From Cyclina sinensis (taxonomy: Eukaryota > Mollusca > Bivalvia > Venerida > Veneridae), in assembly GCA_012932295.1 (NCBI GenBank), contig JAAONU010000009.1, positions 1,934,197 to 1,998,196 on the forward strand: a stretch of 64,000 nucleotides of DNA, in the 5' to 3' direction. This document shows positions 11,408 through 23,945 of the stretch, piece by piece. Position 1 is the stretch's first letter, and every line of letters starts with the position of its first letter. The notes under the pieces were generated by a model. It worked only from the letters and a program-made list of their open reading frames with translations, did no database searches and had not been told where the DNA came from. A program made the position numbers and the translations under genes.

Positions 11408-13860
11408 TTGTGTAATTAACGGATGTGTTTCAATGAATTTCAATTTCTAAAAAATGTTTTTATCTCAATATTGCGTTCTACGTAATAGCGGGGCAGAAGG
11501 CAAGCCTTATCTTGCTCAGTAATGACGTACTGAGCGGGGCAATCTACACTGAACAATTAGTTCAAATACTGAGACCTGAGACATTAAGATAAAGCTAAAC
11601 GTATAAAACTTATACTTTCCTAAAATATATACGCGAATTTTGTAGAGAAAATAAAAAACAAAATCATTGTTTTTGCATACGCTCTGTAGCATGTGCCGTT
11701 GCTTTTCAGAATCAATTAATAAAATATAAGAATTGAATTTGTGATGAAACAAGACTAAATTTTAATATATTAAGGTCATTAGATCTATCATAAAAATAAC
11801 GGTATCAAACTAATTGTGTTTATGTCCGGTTTTTATTTAATATGTATTTTGCTTTCTTTGCATATAATACAAAACAAACGACTTTGTACGGGTGTGTGAT
11901 AGCAAAAGTACGCCAGATAAAGTACATAGTAGTATGTCTCTTTGTCCGCAAATTTAAGTCATGAACATCTGGCAGCTGAATAAAAAAATATTTTGCCCAA
12001 TTTATTAGTACTTTGTTTAGTTGGTTTGAGTTTCACCATGCAAAAATTAAAAATCAAAACCTTGTTAACTGATTGTGGAGCTAGAATAGTTAGTAATCTT
12101 TTCTTTCCCGAAAAAAATCTTCCAGATATCAAAAATAGGATGTTGCGTAGATGACTTAATCTGATCCCTTTGCGAATGCAAATTGTCTTTTACTGGAAAA
12201 ATGTTAACATTTGTTGAAATTTAAAGAGAATTTTATACAGGTAGATTATTATGTTCCTGTTTCGTCAAAGGAACAATATTTGGTTTGAAACGTTAGTAAC
12301 CTAAATTGCTAGCACTTGCTCTCGGGTTTAAGTCCCGCCTTAACGTTTTTTTACGAATTGACAATACTTGTTTATATCACATTTTTTATTAATGTGAAGT
12401 TTTTAAAGTGAAGCTTTAAGTTTGGATCGTCTTTTATATGACAATATGATAATCACTCAGCTTTGAATGTCGTAAGTCTGTCGGCCTTAAGCAAAAATAG
12501 ATAACTTAATGTCAACGCGAACCACGTTTTAATTTCTTTATAAATCAGTTACAATCTTTAATGGCCTATTAAATACTGACGTCAGAACAGTGATGTATGT
12601 CATGTCACTGCTATTTCATTTTTAGAAGGGAAGTCGATATATTTAGTTTTGATTTATAGATGAACTTGAAATGATATGACGGTAGAACGTTCAGACAGAT
12701 CGAGTTTATTGACGCAAACTGTACAGTTTTCTGTCATATCAAAAATATTCAGAACATACCTTTTTATGACATGATCACAAAATAATGGAAGCGATTTTAG
12801 TTACAAAACAATATTATAGCGGTCACAAAGCAGTGTTAATGAAAGCAGTAGAAATATGTTCATGAATTGTCATTTATTTCTAAATATTATTTGTTGTTTT
12901 TACAAGTTAAATTTTAATATATCAGTGTTTTCCTGTCGACAAATGCATAGTGAAGGTAACATTCCATTATCAGAACTTCGAAAGAGGTATACAAAAGTGA
13001 TCAAACCAGGTCATAAGTAACACTGAGTCTTAGTCTACAAATATCAATAGATACAGGACAAATCATTATAAATTGATATTCTTCTTCAATGTTTCTATAC
13101 AGGCAAATTCAACAATAGAAATGTTCTCTTTTTTCACTTTGGCAGCCGGTTTCAATATTAATTATATTTGAAGACAGTCTTCATTATTTTCGATAAAGAA
13201 TATCTATATTTTGCTGGCAAGTGCTTTTCAATTATGAACTTTTGTACACAGATTTTATTATTTAAGCGATCTAATACCACGAGTCCTAAAACTAAAGTAT
13301 CGTTTAAAACGATTTATATTTTGTGTTTAAAAGAACAAAATGAAATTAATTTAAATCGACTAGAATTGGATTGTTCCTAACAAATCCCCAATAATCGCCT
13401 CGAGTTTAACTACAACAGAAATTGCTTGTATATTTTTGTTATTAATACCTTGGAAGAAGCCCCATTACATGATGAAACGGACATATTTGTTTATACACAA
13501 CGACATGACATCCAATATACCATGTACACATATATTGCTATTTGTTTAAAAATCCAGCAAAATATTGTTTACAGAATTTAAAGTGTATTTGTTTATTAGC
13601 TTCAGATTTTCAGAACCCCATATTTCACAAACATAATTTAGCGAAGAACCAACAAGAGAGACAACCATGTTATAAAACACAAAAAGCTTTAAATCAAGCT
13701 CTCTTGCATTAACAATTCTCAGACGTTTCTAGCTGTTTTGTCATGGTTAAGTACAAAAGAACCTGTATGCTTAATATGTATATACATTGTATTTGAATAT
13801 TAAAATACAATAATGTGTGTAGCTAAGAAGAGAAACAAGTAATACACATGACAAGAAAGT
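11408..13860. other. Intergenic space between G0 start and G1 3' end
   Basis: AT-rich, with no convincing exon. It should hold the G0 promoter next to 11407, but I see no clear TATA box or initiator. At 12300-12345 there is a lone B-box-like GGGTTTAAGTCCCG without the rest of a tRNA. Confidence 0.4.
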
Positions 13861-13866
13861 TTTATT
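13861..13866 (-). promoter_or_regulatory. G1 polyadenylation signal AATAAA
   Basis: AATAAA on the minus strand about 75 nt after the G1 stop codon. Confidence 0.55.
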
Positions 13867-13940
13867 TTAATTGAAACACGTGTATTTGACCAGACAATGA
13901 GATGAAAAGATCTATTTTTAAATGAAACATATAAATTTGA

Positions 13941-14042
13941 CTAGACGATAACAAAATAAGTATCTGGATCATCAACTCCAGGGCCGTGTCCACTCTCTAT
14001 ATGTTTTATTGTGGCAGTTGTGTTACAGCTCTGAGATGCAAT
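13941..14042 (-). CDS. G1 exon 9 (C-terminal domain, last part, stop)
   Basis: Acceptor CTCTATTTCAG. Encodes IASQSCNTTATIKHIESG and ends DTYFVIV then TAG, 33 residues. Same position and Cys as the last exons of G2 and G3. Confidence 0.7.
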   Translation of the reverse strand: MASQSCNTTATIKHIESGHGPGVDDPDTYFVIV

Positions 14043-15764
14043 CTGAAATAGAGCGAAATATAGGGTTATGCCAGTGCTTGTTATTCGTAATGATACGTAA
14101 CGTTCTACGTGTGTAAATAAATAGACAGAATTTTTTTACAGATTAATATACAAACCTTAAAGCCACCTGGAACACAACCAAGAAAAATGCCCGATAAGCC
14201 CCTATGTTCGTGCACGCCAAGGTATTCTATTCCAAAGGTAGCTATTGGTGTATATGTTGGAATTCTTTCGCAGTTTTTCATCACCTTGAACAAAATACAA
14301 ACAACAGCAAGAATTATATGTTATTCAGAATCATGTAGACGATATCCTTAAGCTTTGACTTGAACTTTTTGAATGACTATGTTTACCAAAATTACTATTA
14401 TTATTTGTTTATGTTTCGTTTAAATATTTTACTTTTAAATTGTTTCGGCAGAAAAATGTTTGATATGATAACATCTAATAAATGCGTCATGTTATTTCTT
14501 TTTATTCCTTTTTTGGCTAAATTCAACAAAAGAAACATAAACCTCCAGTAAAACTATAATCTTTACTTTATAAAACGTCTGCTACCTAAATCCATGATTA
14601 AGCTGTTTTTGGTGATTTTCTAGACGAACTGATTTTTTTCCCGTGAAATAATACCTAACAGTAGTAAAGCTTACAAAGCATTGTTAAAATTTCCCAGACT
14701 GCTAAAAGTTTGATTCTTCATACGCAATACGAAGACGAAAAAAGTTTGGGGTATACTAAAGCTAACATTTGGTCCTTCCTTCCAGTTCTCTGGTGAGTCA
14801 ACATTACAATATTCCAAGACAAAGGCCTCGTTGGAAGTCCTATTTCCAGAAGCACATAGATAGGCTGAGGGATGGAATGCGATAACTCCTAAAGCTATAA
14901 CTGTGAGAGCCTCTTGCTTGCTACATTTTGTTGTAAAACTTAATGGTGCAGCAGTAGTTGTGCTGGTTTTGACTGTAATGGTCTCTGTTGTGTTTTTGTT
15001 GAATTGATTCAATGTAGTTCTATGGTAATTTTGTGTAAATGTTGCGTGAGTTGGAGTATGAGTTTTCTGAGTATGGCTTGCGACTGTATACCCTTGGCCA
15101 TTAGTTGATGCTGTAACAAAACAAATGTGTCAAATGTTGATGCTAGAACAGAATAAATGTTCAAATATTCATATTTGAATTTGTCATGATCAGACTTTTT
15201 AAATAAATGACTTAAATTTAACATTTATAGAATTTTAGCCATACTTAGTATCTTTATGGAGAGGGAAAAAAACGATCATCAGGGAGCGAGGAAAATGAAG
15301 AAAGAACTTAAACATTTGTCTTTTTCACAGCTTTGTTTTCACTTAATTCTTGAATTTTGATTGAAAATATGTTAACTTGAATGATTATTGAAGATGTTCT
15401 GTCCTTAGGTTAAAATTGATTAAATGTAAGCAGGAGTAAAACATACGTAAAAGACAACGGCAGACCAGTTCATGTCCTCTGGCATAAGTCTCTGTAAATG
15501 TACAAGAAGCAATATCAGTATTTAAAGAAAACCTCAGGATTTTTTTCAGTATTTTTTTCTCCTGATCGTTTGGAGGTAATAAAGTCCTATCATCTTTCTT
15601 TATTGTCGCTCAGATTTGAATCCCACAAAAACTTTGAAACATTTTAAGATATTGCAATGCTAGGCAATGAAGTTATATCCTAAAAAATGTTAGTTAAACA
15701 TTGTTAGTTCCTATACTTATCATTAATAATTTTCGTATAGCAGAGTTTGAAATTTACCACCACA

Positions 15765-15804
<40 letters not shown>

Positions 15805-18800
15805 CCACTACCATCATCATAATCTTCATTACAAATTATAATAATCATCATCCTAAGTAATATCTACTACTTCAATACCTTCAACAACAACAACATCATC
15901 ATCATCGTCATCATCGTAATTGTTATATTATATTGTATGATCGTTGTTGTTGTTGTAATACGTACTACTTAGGTGAAGAATTATTTCTCCTTGAAGATCT
16001 ACTCCATTTTTATTCTGGATATCTCGCAAATGCGTCCATACTGTAATCAAAGGATAGATTTTTTTATATTTTTTATTATTTAAAAGAAACGAGGCCCTAT
16101 AAAAACTTTTCTGACCTTGTCCAATTAGTTATCTGATCAAGAAAACAAGTTTTTAGTGCAAAAAATGTTATCATTAAACAAACTCAACAGTTCCTTGCAA
16201 AACAAAGATACTTCTGTTGTTAGTCAACGAATTTTTTTTCAAATGTCAATGTTTTTATTTAAGTAAAGGTTAGCTGATCAGATTTGAATTTCATTTAGAC
16301 GTACTAGTTCTTATGAACGCTAGTTGATTTTTTTTCCATTTTTTTTCTAAAATCAATCAACTGACCTAGCGGGTAAACTTAAATGAACTTTCAATAAACC
16401 TGAAAAATGCAGTTCAATTTGACAGACAGTAATTTCAACAATTAATTTTGGAAAATGATTTGAACCTTTATTTCTCACTGGTAAAAAAAATCTTTTACCA
16501 TGGTAATGCGGCTGGCATTCTGATTTTTTATTCGTGTTAAATGGCTGAAGGTAAAAGTAGTTGAATAAATCTGAAATGAAAGTAACTAATTTAATGGATC
16601 ACACGACCATAACATTCAAAGACTTTTGTTAAAACGAACTCCGCTTAATTAGAACATATTCTCAAGGTCTCGAAGAGTTCGGGTTAAGCAAGTTTGACGG
16701 TATATATACTGCAAAGAATTGAAAGATTTGTTTAAAAATGTCTGAAACCCCTAAAACGAACGTTTTTGACAGTCATTAATTCAGAGAAGCACGCGTTGGT
16801 GTAAGCAGTGTGGGGTGGGGGAACATATTATTGTTTGCAAGGGCAAATAACTCTGTAAAGTTTCACTTTCACTCCTTTTCTGTTTTCAAGAGCGATGACT
16901 ATAGTCAATACAATCGTGCTTTGAAAAACAATTAATTGTAATTAAGAGTTACATTATTTTGTTATTTAAAAAAGTTAATCAATAATTATAAACTCTAAAT
17001 AAAGAAATAAAGTTTATTTCATGAACTTAAAATATTTTTCAACGCTTTAACGCGTATTTTTAAGAACGAGAAAAGGAGCATAAAACACTTATCATCGAGA
17101 CATTCATTTGCTTTATTGTTTAAAGACAAATTAACAATTCTTGTCAAATGAGTTTCGAGTACTTACATTCACAGTTCGGATTGTCGTAAACACATTCATC
17201 GTAGTGATCATGATTATCTACAAAAGAAAAACAAGATGAAAGCACCCATTTAATATCACAGAAACAAAGAGTAGTTGTATGAATCTTAAATTGACTAAAA
17301 CGGAGTTTCGACTAAAACGGAGTTTCGAGACAAGCGAGTTTAGCGAGCAATATGCTGATTCTTTTCAATGTTTTAATCACATTGGTTAGGAAAAGAAACA
17401 GTTGAAACAGACCGTTCTGAGACGTTGCTTCAACATGCCCTTACAAAAACCGAAAATTACATGTCTTGCACTATGCTGTCAATCTCTATAAATATATTCG
17501 ACTTTTTAATATAAATAAAAATAATTAATTGAAAAAAATTCTTTTTAATTTCATTGGATGTTTCAAATCTGCATCATGTTTTACTTTTTTATTTAACTTA
17601 AAAAAAATAATCTGAAGTCCAGAATACATCCAAGAGGTGTTGCAACATCTCTCGAGAAATCATGAGAACAGACACACTCCTTCCCGGCGGAAAAATGAGT
17701 CTGCACATACGCTGAAAAAACACAAGAACGCATTATCGTAGACAAATAATAAAGAAATGAAATAAGCATTAAAAACACTTTGTTGTTGTTGTTACTGTTG
17801 CTACCTGAAGATGATGCTGGTTTTGTTGTTTAAGCATTGTTATTTTTATAGGTTATTTCACATTTTGCCATATAATATATAGTGAATAATAGGTTGGGGT
17901 CGTGGATGGAGAAAGTCTATCTGTGAAGGTATAGGCATTTATTTGGTGAGCCGAAGGCTGATTTGCTTTCTCATATTGTATAGCACAACGCTTGATGTTG
18001 TTTATGAAAAAAAATAATTTGACGTCTACCTCGTCCGGTTTAAAAAAAGTAAATGTACCATAGAATGATTTCACAAAATTGGCCTCCACGCGGCAATCAT
18101 TAGATGTTAAAATTGTATATAAAATATGAAAAATGTTGTTTATAATACCTATAAATTCACAACATTTTCTAGATAAGTAGGTAAGTAAAACAAATAAAAA
18201 AGTATGTAGTATAACACATATAATTATAATACTATTTTTACCTGCTGCTTTATTGATGAGGTCACCCAAGCAGTACCTGTCCTTAATTCTTAACGGGTTA
18301 ATAATCTTCCAAACTGAAAACGAATAATAACAAACAATGCCTTGTTTAATACGGATAACGAAACAATTCTTAAGTTATGCTCAAGAAGTATATATTGAAA
18401 TAGAGAAAAATAATTATTTATATTTGCTATAAATACCCTTTTGTACTTCTGATGAAAACAGAACATGCTTCTTCCTTTCTTGCTTTTCACGAGATTTTCG
18501 TGAAGTGATAGTTTTGTTGTACATAAACGACTGACTGTATAGGCGCTTGTATTTCAGAACAATACATGTGTTGAGATTTGATTTTTGCACCTATCCTGTT
18601 TGCCGTCAATGTCAACTGAATGAGTTTGATGTACTTTTCTTTTCGCGGGGATTTTAGCAATGTGCTTAATAACAATGAATACCACCTAGTTTTAGTGAAA
18701 CAGAACGATGTTTTGGTTTAGAATGGCTTTTTTTTTAACTAAATGTCTTCTGAAACAAAGGTGCACAGTTCTGACGAATGTCTAAAGCAGGGAACAAATT

Positions 18801-21109
18801 GAATAAATCTACAAACAAAAAGTATGACAATGTTTCAGGAATACATAATGCTTTCAATAGACATAGTGATATAAAGGTCTATGTAAGGGTCATTTAAGCG
18901 CTTTCTAACAAAGAAAAATATTTAAAATGTAGTTGACTTACTCTCTGTGTCGCTTAAACATGGGTCACTTTTGAGAGCTGTTATAACGACTGAAATTAGA
19001 GCAGGTGTAAACAAATAAACTTTAGATATTTGGTAATAAAGCTACAGAATGACTAATATTTAAATTGCGAGACTTGAAGGGTAGATAAACGGGATTGAGC
19101 GAAGGGTGTTTTGAGCACTGGCACTACATCGACAACTGCTAGAAATTTAGCAATCTTAGACCCTGCTTCTTTGATGAATTTATATGTTGAGTTCTCAACG
19201 GTACATGTATATTACCACTGAATCACACACCGTTAATAAAACAAGGGTGGTTTTAAGACTCTTATTTGAATAAGACAAAAGGATTATTAAAATTCCCTCT
19301 TAAAGCAAAATTTATTTTTTTAAAAACATGTAACGAGCGCTACGTTCAATTGAATGCCATGCCCCCGGCGGGACCTCAAAATGTTAAAGTTTTGTTACAA
19401 ACAGAAAGAACAAAAGCAATATGCCCTCCCTTCGGTGGCATAAAAGATATAGCCTTAAACAGCATTTAAGCAGCTGTCATGGTTTCAAGTCCGTAGATGA
19501 AAAAAACGTGTCTCTACAACTAATGAAAACAAGAATGCTTGTTGAAATTAACGTTTCTTGGTTTGCAAAATTAAAATTACATTTTGTAAAAAAAGAAATA
19601 TAGCTCTGATGTGTACATGGTTCAACCACAGACAATGAAATGAAAAATCTACTTCAGGAAAAATGTCGCTGACAATTCACCTTTGTACTCGTGCACTTGG
19701 TCACATGGTTGCCCTACAAATAGAAACATATGTGCAGCATGTGTTCCTTATGGTAGACTGTTGCTCCATTACGTAAAACACGGCAATTACTGTATATATG
19801 ATGCAATATTTCGAACACGAGAATCGCAAGATCTATTTACTATGGCACCTTCGACTAAGAAAACAAGACACAAGCACGTGTAGTCAACGTTTAATCTGAG
19901 TTAGGTCTTTGTTTTACGCTATTTATTTCTCTTGTTATTGTTGAGAATATTTTTCACTCCTTATTAAATTTGTGCAGTATGTTTATACTTTCACTAGTAC
20001 CAAAGAACGTGCAATTCACAAAATCATGTATCTTAAAAGATCACTAAAATTTCAACTAACAGACCTGAAATAGCAATAAATGACTTCAAATTGTACACAT
20101 CCCTAGTAATAAATTATTAATTTTTTCAAGCATTTAATAATTTCCACTCAAAAATGACCGTTGCCTGATTAAATATTACGTTAACGCTGAAAATGTTCTT
20201 TAAAATGTTAAAAAACGTTACGACACAATGTAAACAAAAATGTGTCAGAAAGCAGAGAGAAATGTTAAATAGAATATGTATTTGATATTGAAATGGTTAG
20301 GTGGCCAAATGGTTTGTGCACTGGGCTAGCGACCCGGGTTCGATTCCGTTACGAATGAGTTACCGACTGATTTCCCAGGACTGGGTGGTAACCTAACCTG
20401 GTACTATTTCCAGCAGTACCGGCCAAGACTGGGGATCGGAAAGGTAAAATACACGCACCGTGGGCTCTTTTGAAAATAAATCGTTCCATCCACACTAGGT
20501 GGGGACATTCGTTGACTACCCACGTTAAAAAAGAAACCTTTACCCTTACCTTTTATTACCGGCACATCAATCGTATGCTTAGCTTCGGGAAAAATGTCTG
20601 TAGATTTTCTACTGTCTCAATTAAAAGTAGTATTTGTAAAATAATTATTTTGAAAATAAAAACAACTTAAAAAGTAATGTACTTACAGGAACCCGTTAGA
20701 AACGCCGAAACGCCTAGGAACAAGGATATGTACACCAAAGTCACTGAAAATCAAAAATTGTTCATTTGATACGTGAAAAGAAACCCAGTTCGCTCCTGAC
20801 CGCTTTTAAGACGTGCTAGTTACAAAAAAAAATGTCTACCAAATGTCTACCAAAGGTTGAACTTAACGTTCTCTTATCTCTCTTACCCGCCAAATGACTT
20901 TCAAACCACAGGGAATCTGTAACCCTCTTTCGGTTAACGCATCCTGTTGTCTTGTAACAGTACATTGGGCTATATAATTCACTTCCTTTTCCGCCGGCTC
21001 ATTATTGTATCAACCACTTGGTCACAAAGTTAGTATACAAAGTTGTGTTGTCCACGGCTACACATGTGACAAATTTTAGTTTGTTACATTGAAGATATAG
21101 GAACTCACT
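13941..21109 (-). CDS. G1: secreted six-Cys module / Thr linker / novel C-terminal domain protein, complete
   Basis: Exons 21109 (last base A of the start codon), 20687-20743, 18942-18989, 18242-18313, 17628-17711, 17167-17217, 14767-15110, 14156-14284, 13941-14042 join into an 888-nt frame (295 aa). Residues 1-19 are a signal peptide (MTLVYISLFLGVSAFLTGS). Residues 20-104 form a six-Cys module (C, C, CxC, C, C) shared with G0. Residues about 105-166 are a Thr/Ser/His-rich linker. Residues about 167-295 are the six-Cys C-terminal domain shared with G2 and G3. The ATG is split by an intron. A 45-nt orphan exon at 15447-15491 does not fit the main frame. An AATAAA lies 75 nt after the stop. The product is likely an extracellular, O-glycosylated protein. 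Function unknown. Confidence 0.75.
14156..14284 (-). CDS. G1 exon 8 (C-terminal domain, middle part)
   Basis: 129 nt, phase 0-0, acceptor TTTGTTCAAG, donor GTTTGT. Starts VMKNCERIPTYTPIATFG and ends SGIFLGCVPGGFK. One codon shorter than the G2 and G3 counterparts. Confidence 0.75.
14767..15110 (-). CDS. G1 exon 7 (Thr-rich linker plus first part of the C-terminal domain)
   Basis: 344 nt, phase 1-0, acceptor TTTTGTTACAG, donor GTTAGC. The first about 62 codons are rich in Thr, His and Gln (TVKTSTTTAAPLSFTT). The domain then starts CSKQEALTVIALGV, has a second Cys in AYLCASG, and a third in FVLEYCNVDSPENW. In G2 and G3 the linker and domain lie on separate exons, so this exon is a fusion or the ancestral state. 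Confidence 0.75.
15447..15491 (-). CDS. Orphan or alternative exon in G1, resembling the CxC exon
   Basis: 45 nt, phase 1-1, with good acceptor CATTTACAG and donor GTATGT. Encodes TYARGHELVCRCLL, like the front half of G0 exon 7 and G1 exon 5, and starts AG-AC like G0 exon 7. Joined to exon 5 or 6 (both end in T) it makes an in-frame TAG. Joined to exon 4 (ends in G) it makes GAG, and its C plus exon 7 CA gives CCA, so exon 4-orphan-exon 7 is open. Confidence 0.45.
15769..15920. repeat. CAT/CAA trinucleotide repeats
   Basis: (CAT)n at about 15769-15820, then imperfect CAT, CAA and CGT runs to 15920. Lies in the G1 intron upstream of the orphan exon. Confidence 0.85.
17167..17217 (-). CDS. 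G1 exon 6
   Basis: 51 nt, phase 1-1, acceptor CTTTTGTAG, donor GTAAGT. Encodes NHDHYDECVYDNPNCE. It ends in T, which joins to CA of exon 7 to make TCA. Confidence 0.7.
17628..17711 (-). CDS. G1 exon 5 (CxC exon)
   Basis: 84 nt, phase 1-1, acceptor GTTTTTTCAG, donor GTATTC (weaker). Contains AGKECVCSHDFSRDV. Homologous to G0 exon 7. Confidence 0.65.
18242..18313 (-). CDS. G1 exon 4
   Basis: 72 nt, phase 1-1, acceptor CGTTTTCAG, donor GTAAAA. Starts WKIINPLRIKDRYCLGDL. Homologous to G0 exon 6. Confidence 0.7.
18942..18989 (-). CDS. G1 exon 3
   Basis: 48 nt, phase 1-1, acceptor TAATTTCAG, donor GTAAGT. Encodes VITALKSDPCLSDTE, with the first Cys of the module. Confidence 0.65.
20287..20510 (+). 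mobile_element. tRNA-derived SINE, family 2
   Basis: A-box-like TTAGGTGGCCAAATGGT and B box GGGTTCGATTCC about 35 nt apart, followed by a unique body (CCAGGACTGGGTGGTAACC...). Lies in the G1 intron between exons 3 and 2. Confidence 0.5.
20687..20743 (-). CDS. G1 exon 2 (signal peptide)
   Basis: 57 nt, phase 1-1, acceptor TTGATTTTCAG, donor GTAAGT. Encodes TLVYISLFLGVSAFLTGS. Confidence 0.7.
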
Positions 21110-21180
21110 TGCTTCTTATTCAGGGCGATTGTTTCGTCCCATACTAGGTCTTGTTAGTACTACAGATTATATTTTATTGT
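21109..21180 (-). other. G1 exon 1, mostly 5'UTR, ending in the A of the start codon
   Basis: The minus strand reads ...AGAAGCAA then GTGAGTTC, a strong donor. Spliced to exon 2, which begins TGACTTTGG, it makes ATG ACT TTG. The upstream limit is unknown. An AT-rich AAAATATAAT about 60 nt upstream is a weak TATA candidate. Confidence 0.45.
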
Positions 21181-22640
21181 CAGTAATGAAGTTGTACATA
21201 ATATCCTGTGTAGTTTTAGATTTTGTTGTCTTCTTTAATTTTGGGTTGCTTGTGATTTGTCAGGAGCCATATTTGTTTCTCACCGGGATATGTGTACCCA
21301 GTGTTAAAGTATTAAGTATTGTAGAAAGAGACACAAAGTATATAAATACTTAACATTAAAATATAACAATCACTAAAACTCCAGAACAAACTATACATAT
21401 CAGAAAACACCAGTCACAAAAACCTGAACACTGACAATACAATCAGTGTGTAACTTCCATATAAGGTAATAATTTCTGTGTATAACTGATTGATTGATTC
21501 TTGCTTGAGTGAACTTGGTATGTGTAATCACTTCTTCTCCAGATGAATCAGAAGCAAGACATCTTGAAAAAAAGTTTGGAATACTGACTTATGATTGAAT
21601 AATTTAAATAATGTTTGGAGATTGACGTAAGGCTCTGGTATGTATTCTCCTACCCTTCCCAAATCTATTTATTAATTGCATTTATCTGTAATTTATATAT
21701 TTGTCTGCTATTTGATATTTGAGTTACCGCGTGGAATGTTTCCTTTGCTCTGCATGCTGTTATTATTCCAAGCAAACTTATTTATATTTCTTTATTTACT
21801 TAAATATTACTTCTCATACATTATTTTCAGATTCTTTTTATTAGACAACACAAACAATGAATAAAAAGAATTAAAGTTGCATTTTAAAACCTGAACAACC
21901 AAGGTTTACAGTTGTATGCCCTGTTCTATCATATTTTCTATTTATTTTAATTTTACGTGACACAGAATAGTAAAGGTAGCATATTTACAGTATTTTGTTT
22001 TTAATGAATCAACAATTGATAAAAAACTACTTACAAATAAAAAGACGATGCATCGTATTTCAAACATATATGTGTACAAATAACGACCTATTTTCCTAAT
22101 ACATGTAAACTTGCACCTCATAAATGCGCTTTAAAGCAGCTTTTGTATAGCTGTAGAAAAAATGTCTGAAAATAATTTTCTACCAAACGAAATATTTGAG
22201 ATGAAACACATCAAAGTTTGAAGTAAGAATCTAAAAGCATTCTAGAATTAAAAACTTAAGGATGTTAGTGAAAATAAGCCCCCCCCCAAAAAAAAAAAAA
22301 ATAAAAAAAAGAAGAAGAAAGTTTGTGAGTCAGAAATTTTACAGTATGCAATTCCTAATACCCTTGTTTTAAACAAGGACAACAGAATTTATTTTCAAAA
22401 CAGTTTATTTCATAAAAATTTGGTCTAAAGAGAAAAATGTGTCGTTTCAAATAAATTTTAAAATCTTAACAAAATCTTTGATAAGAAAGCTTTAGTGGAC
22501 TGTCTGCGTCAGAAAATTCAAAACTCAACTAAGGTCAGGAACAAGTGATATCAAAATCTGCTTATAGTCAGTGATCTATTTCTAGGATATTTAAAGTGTG
22601 TTAGAAGCTGAAAAATACATCTGGCGCAAGGTGCGTTTAC
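21181..22640. other. Intergenic, upstream of G1; nothing supportable
   Basis: AT-rich sequence without exons that pass phase and splice checks. An A-rich run lies at 22281-22320. Confidence 0.4.
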
Positions 22641-22644
22641 ATAC

Positions 22645-23945
22645 ATAATCTTGAAAACGAATACCACATTTTATCTCACCTCAAGTGAACTTTAAGGGTT
22701 GTATTGTGTCCGCCGTCCGTCCAACTGCATTCAATCTCCTCTAACACCACATCTGCATTCAATCTCCTCTAACACCACAATGCCTCTTTAAACCTATATT
22801 TGAAAGACTGTTCCTTTCTTGTCTTAGTTCAGATTTCTGAAATTGATTGGGGTTCTTTATTTGCTATGGCAACCAAAAGGAAGCAAATAAAAACTCTTCT
22901 CTTCAGCAAAGCTTAAATCAATTTGAAAACAATTAAGCACAAATGTTCCTTAGATGACCGATGTAATTGTGAAATTTATGTCAGCAAGAGCGGGGCTTAT
23001 TGTCCCGAAATGTGGCTGCCTTTGATACAAATGAACCTTGGACGACCCTCTATGTATATTGTGAAATTTATTGTGATACCTGAAAAACATGGCGTCCAGG
23101 GATAGGGTTCGTTTTTCTTAAATGTCTTTATGGGAAACAATACAAATCTGCTTTGATTTGAAAATAATTTTTGAATGACCCTCTTTGCAAATTATGAAAT
23201 TTATTGTGATCCATTGAAAACATGCCCACCAGTAACGGGGCTCAGTTTCCTTTCAGGAACTTACGGAAAAAATTTAGAATCTTCTCCTAAGAAACTGCTA
23301 GCTAGATTTGAAAATAATTTTGTCACAAACCTATACAAATTGTGAAATTTATAGTGATCACTGAGGAAATATTGCAGACAGGCGCTTTTATTTCATTTAT
23401 TTTAGTATATGTTTAATTGTATTTGATTGAAACTTGTTGAGTTACATGCAGGACTCTGTTTGCTATGGCAACCAAAAGGAAAAATAATTAAAGATCTTTT
23501 CCTCAGCAACCCATCTATCAGTTTATATACAATTAAGCACAATGTTCCTCATTTTACCTTCTATATAACTGTTAAATTTATGTTGTTCCGCTAGGGCGGG
23601 GCTTGTTGTTCTTGTATGTATAAAATAGAAAATCTTTACAAATCTCCTTTATATTTGCTTGAATGATTTCAAAAGCTTTGGTACAACTGTACCTAGGGTG
23701 ACCCTATAAATTGTGAAATTTATTGTGATCAGTGAAAATAAACATGGCCGGCAGGTAGGGGCTCATGTCTTTATGGGAAACTGTAAAATTGTTCCCCAAA
23801 GAAAGTTCCGGCTTGATTTGAAAATTATATGGCACAAATGTTCCTTGGATCACTCTATATAAATCGCGAACTTTATTGTGATTCATGAAAAAAGTCCGCT
23901 AGGGACAGGGCTCATCATCGCTCAACACGAGACCCTTAACAGATC
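22645..23945. repeat. Bivalve-type dispersed repeat with internal tandem copies
   Basis: Contains GTCCGCCGTCCGTCC near 22710 and repeated blocks of the form 'gtgaaatttattgtgat ... ggggctcatt', at 22970, 23065, 23200, 23345, 23570 and 23710. A segment at 22854-22960 recurs at 23457-23560. Non-coding. Confidence 0.65.
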
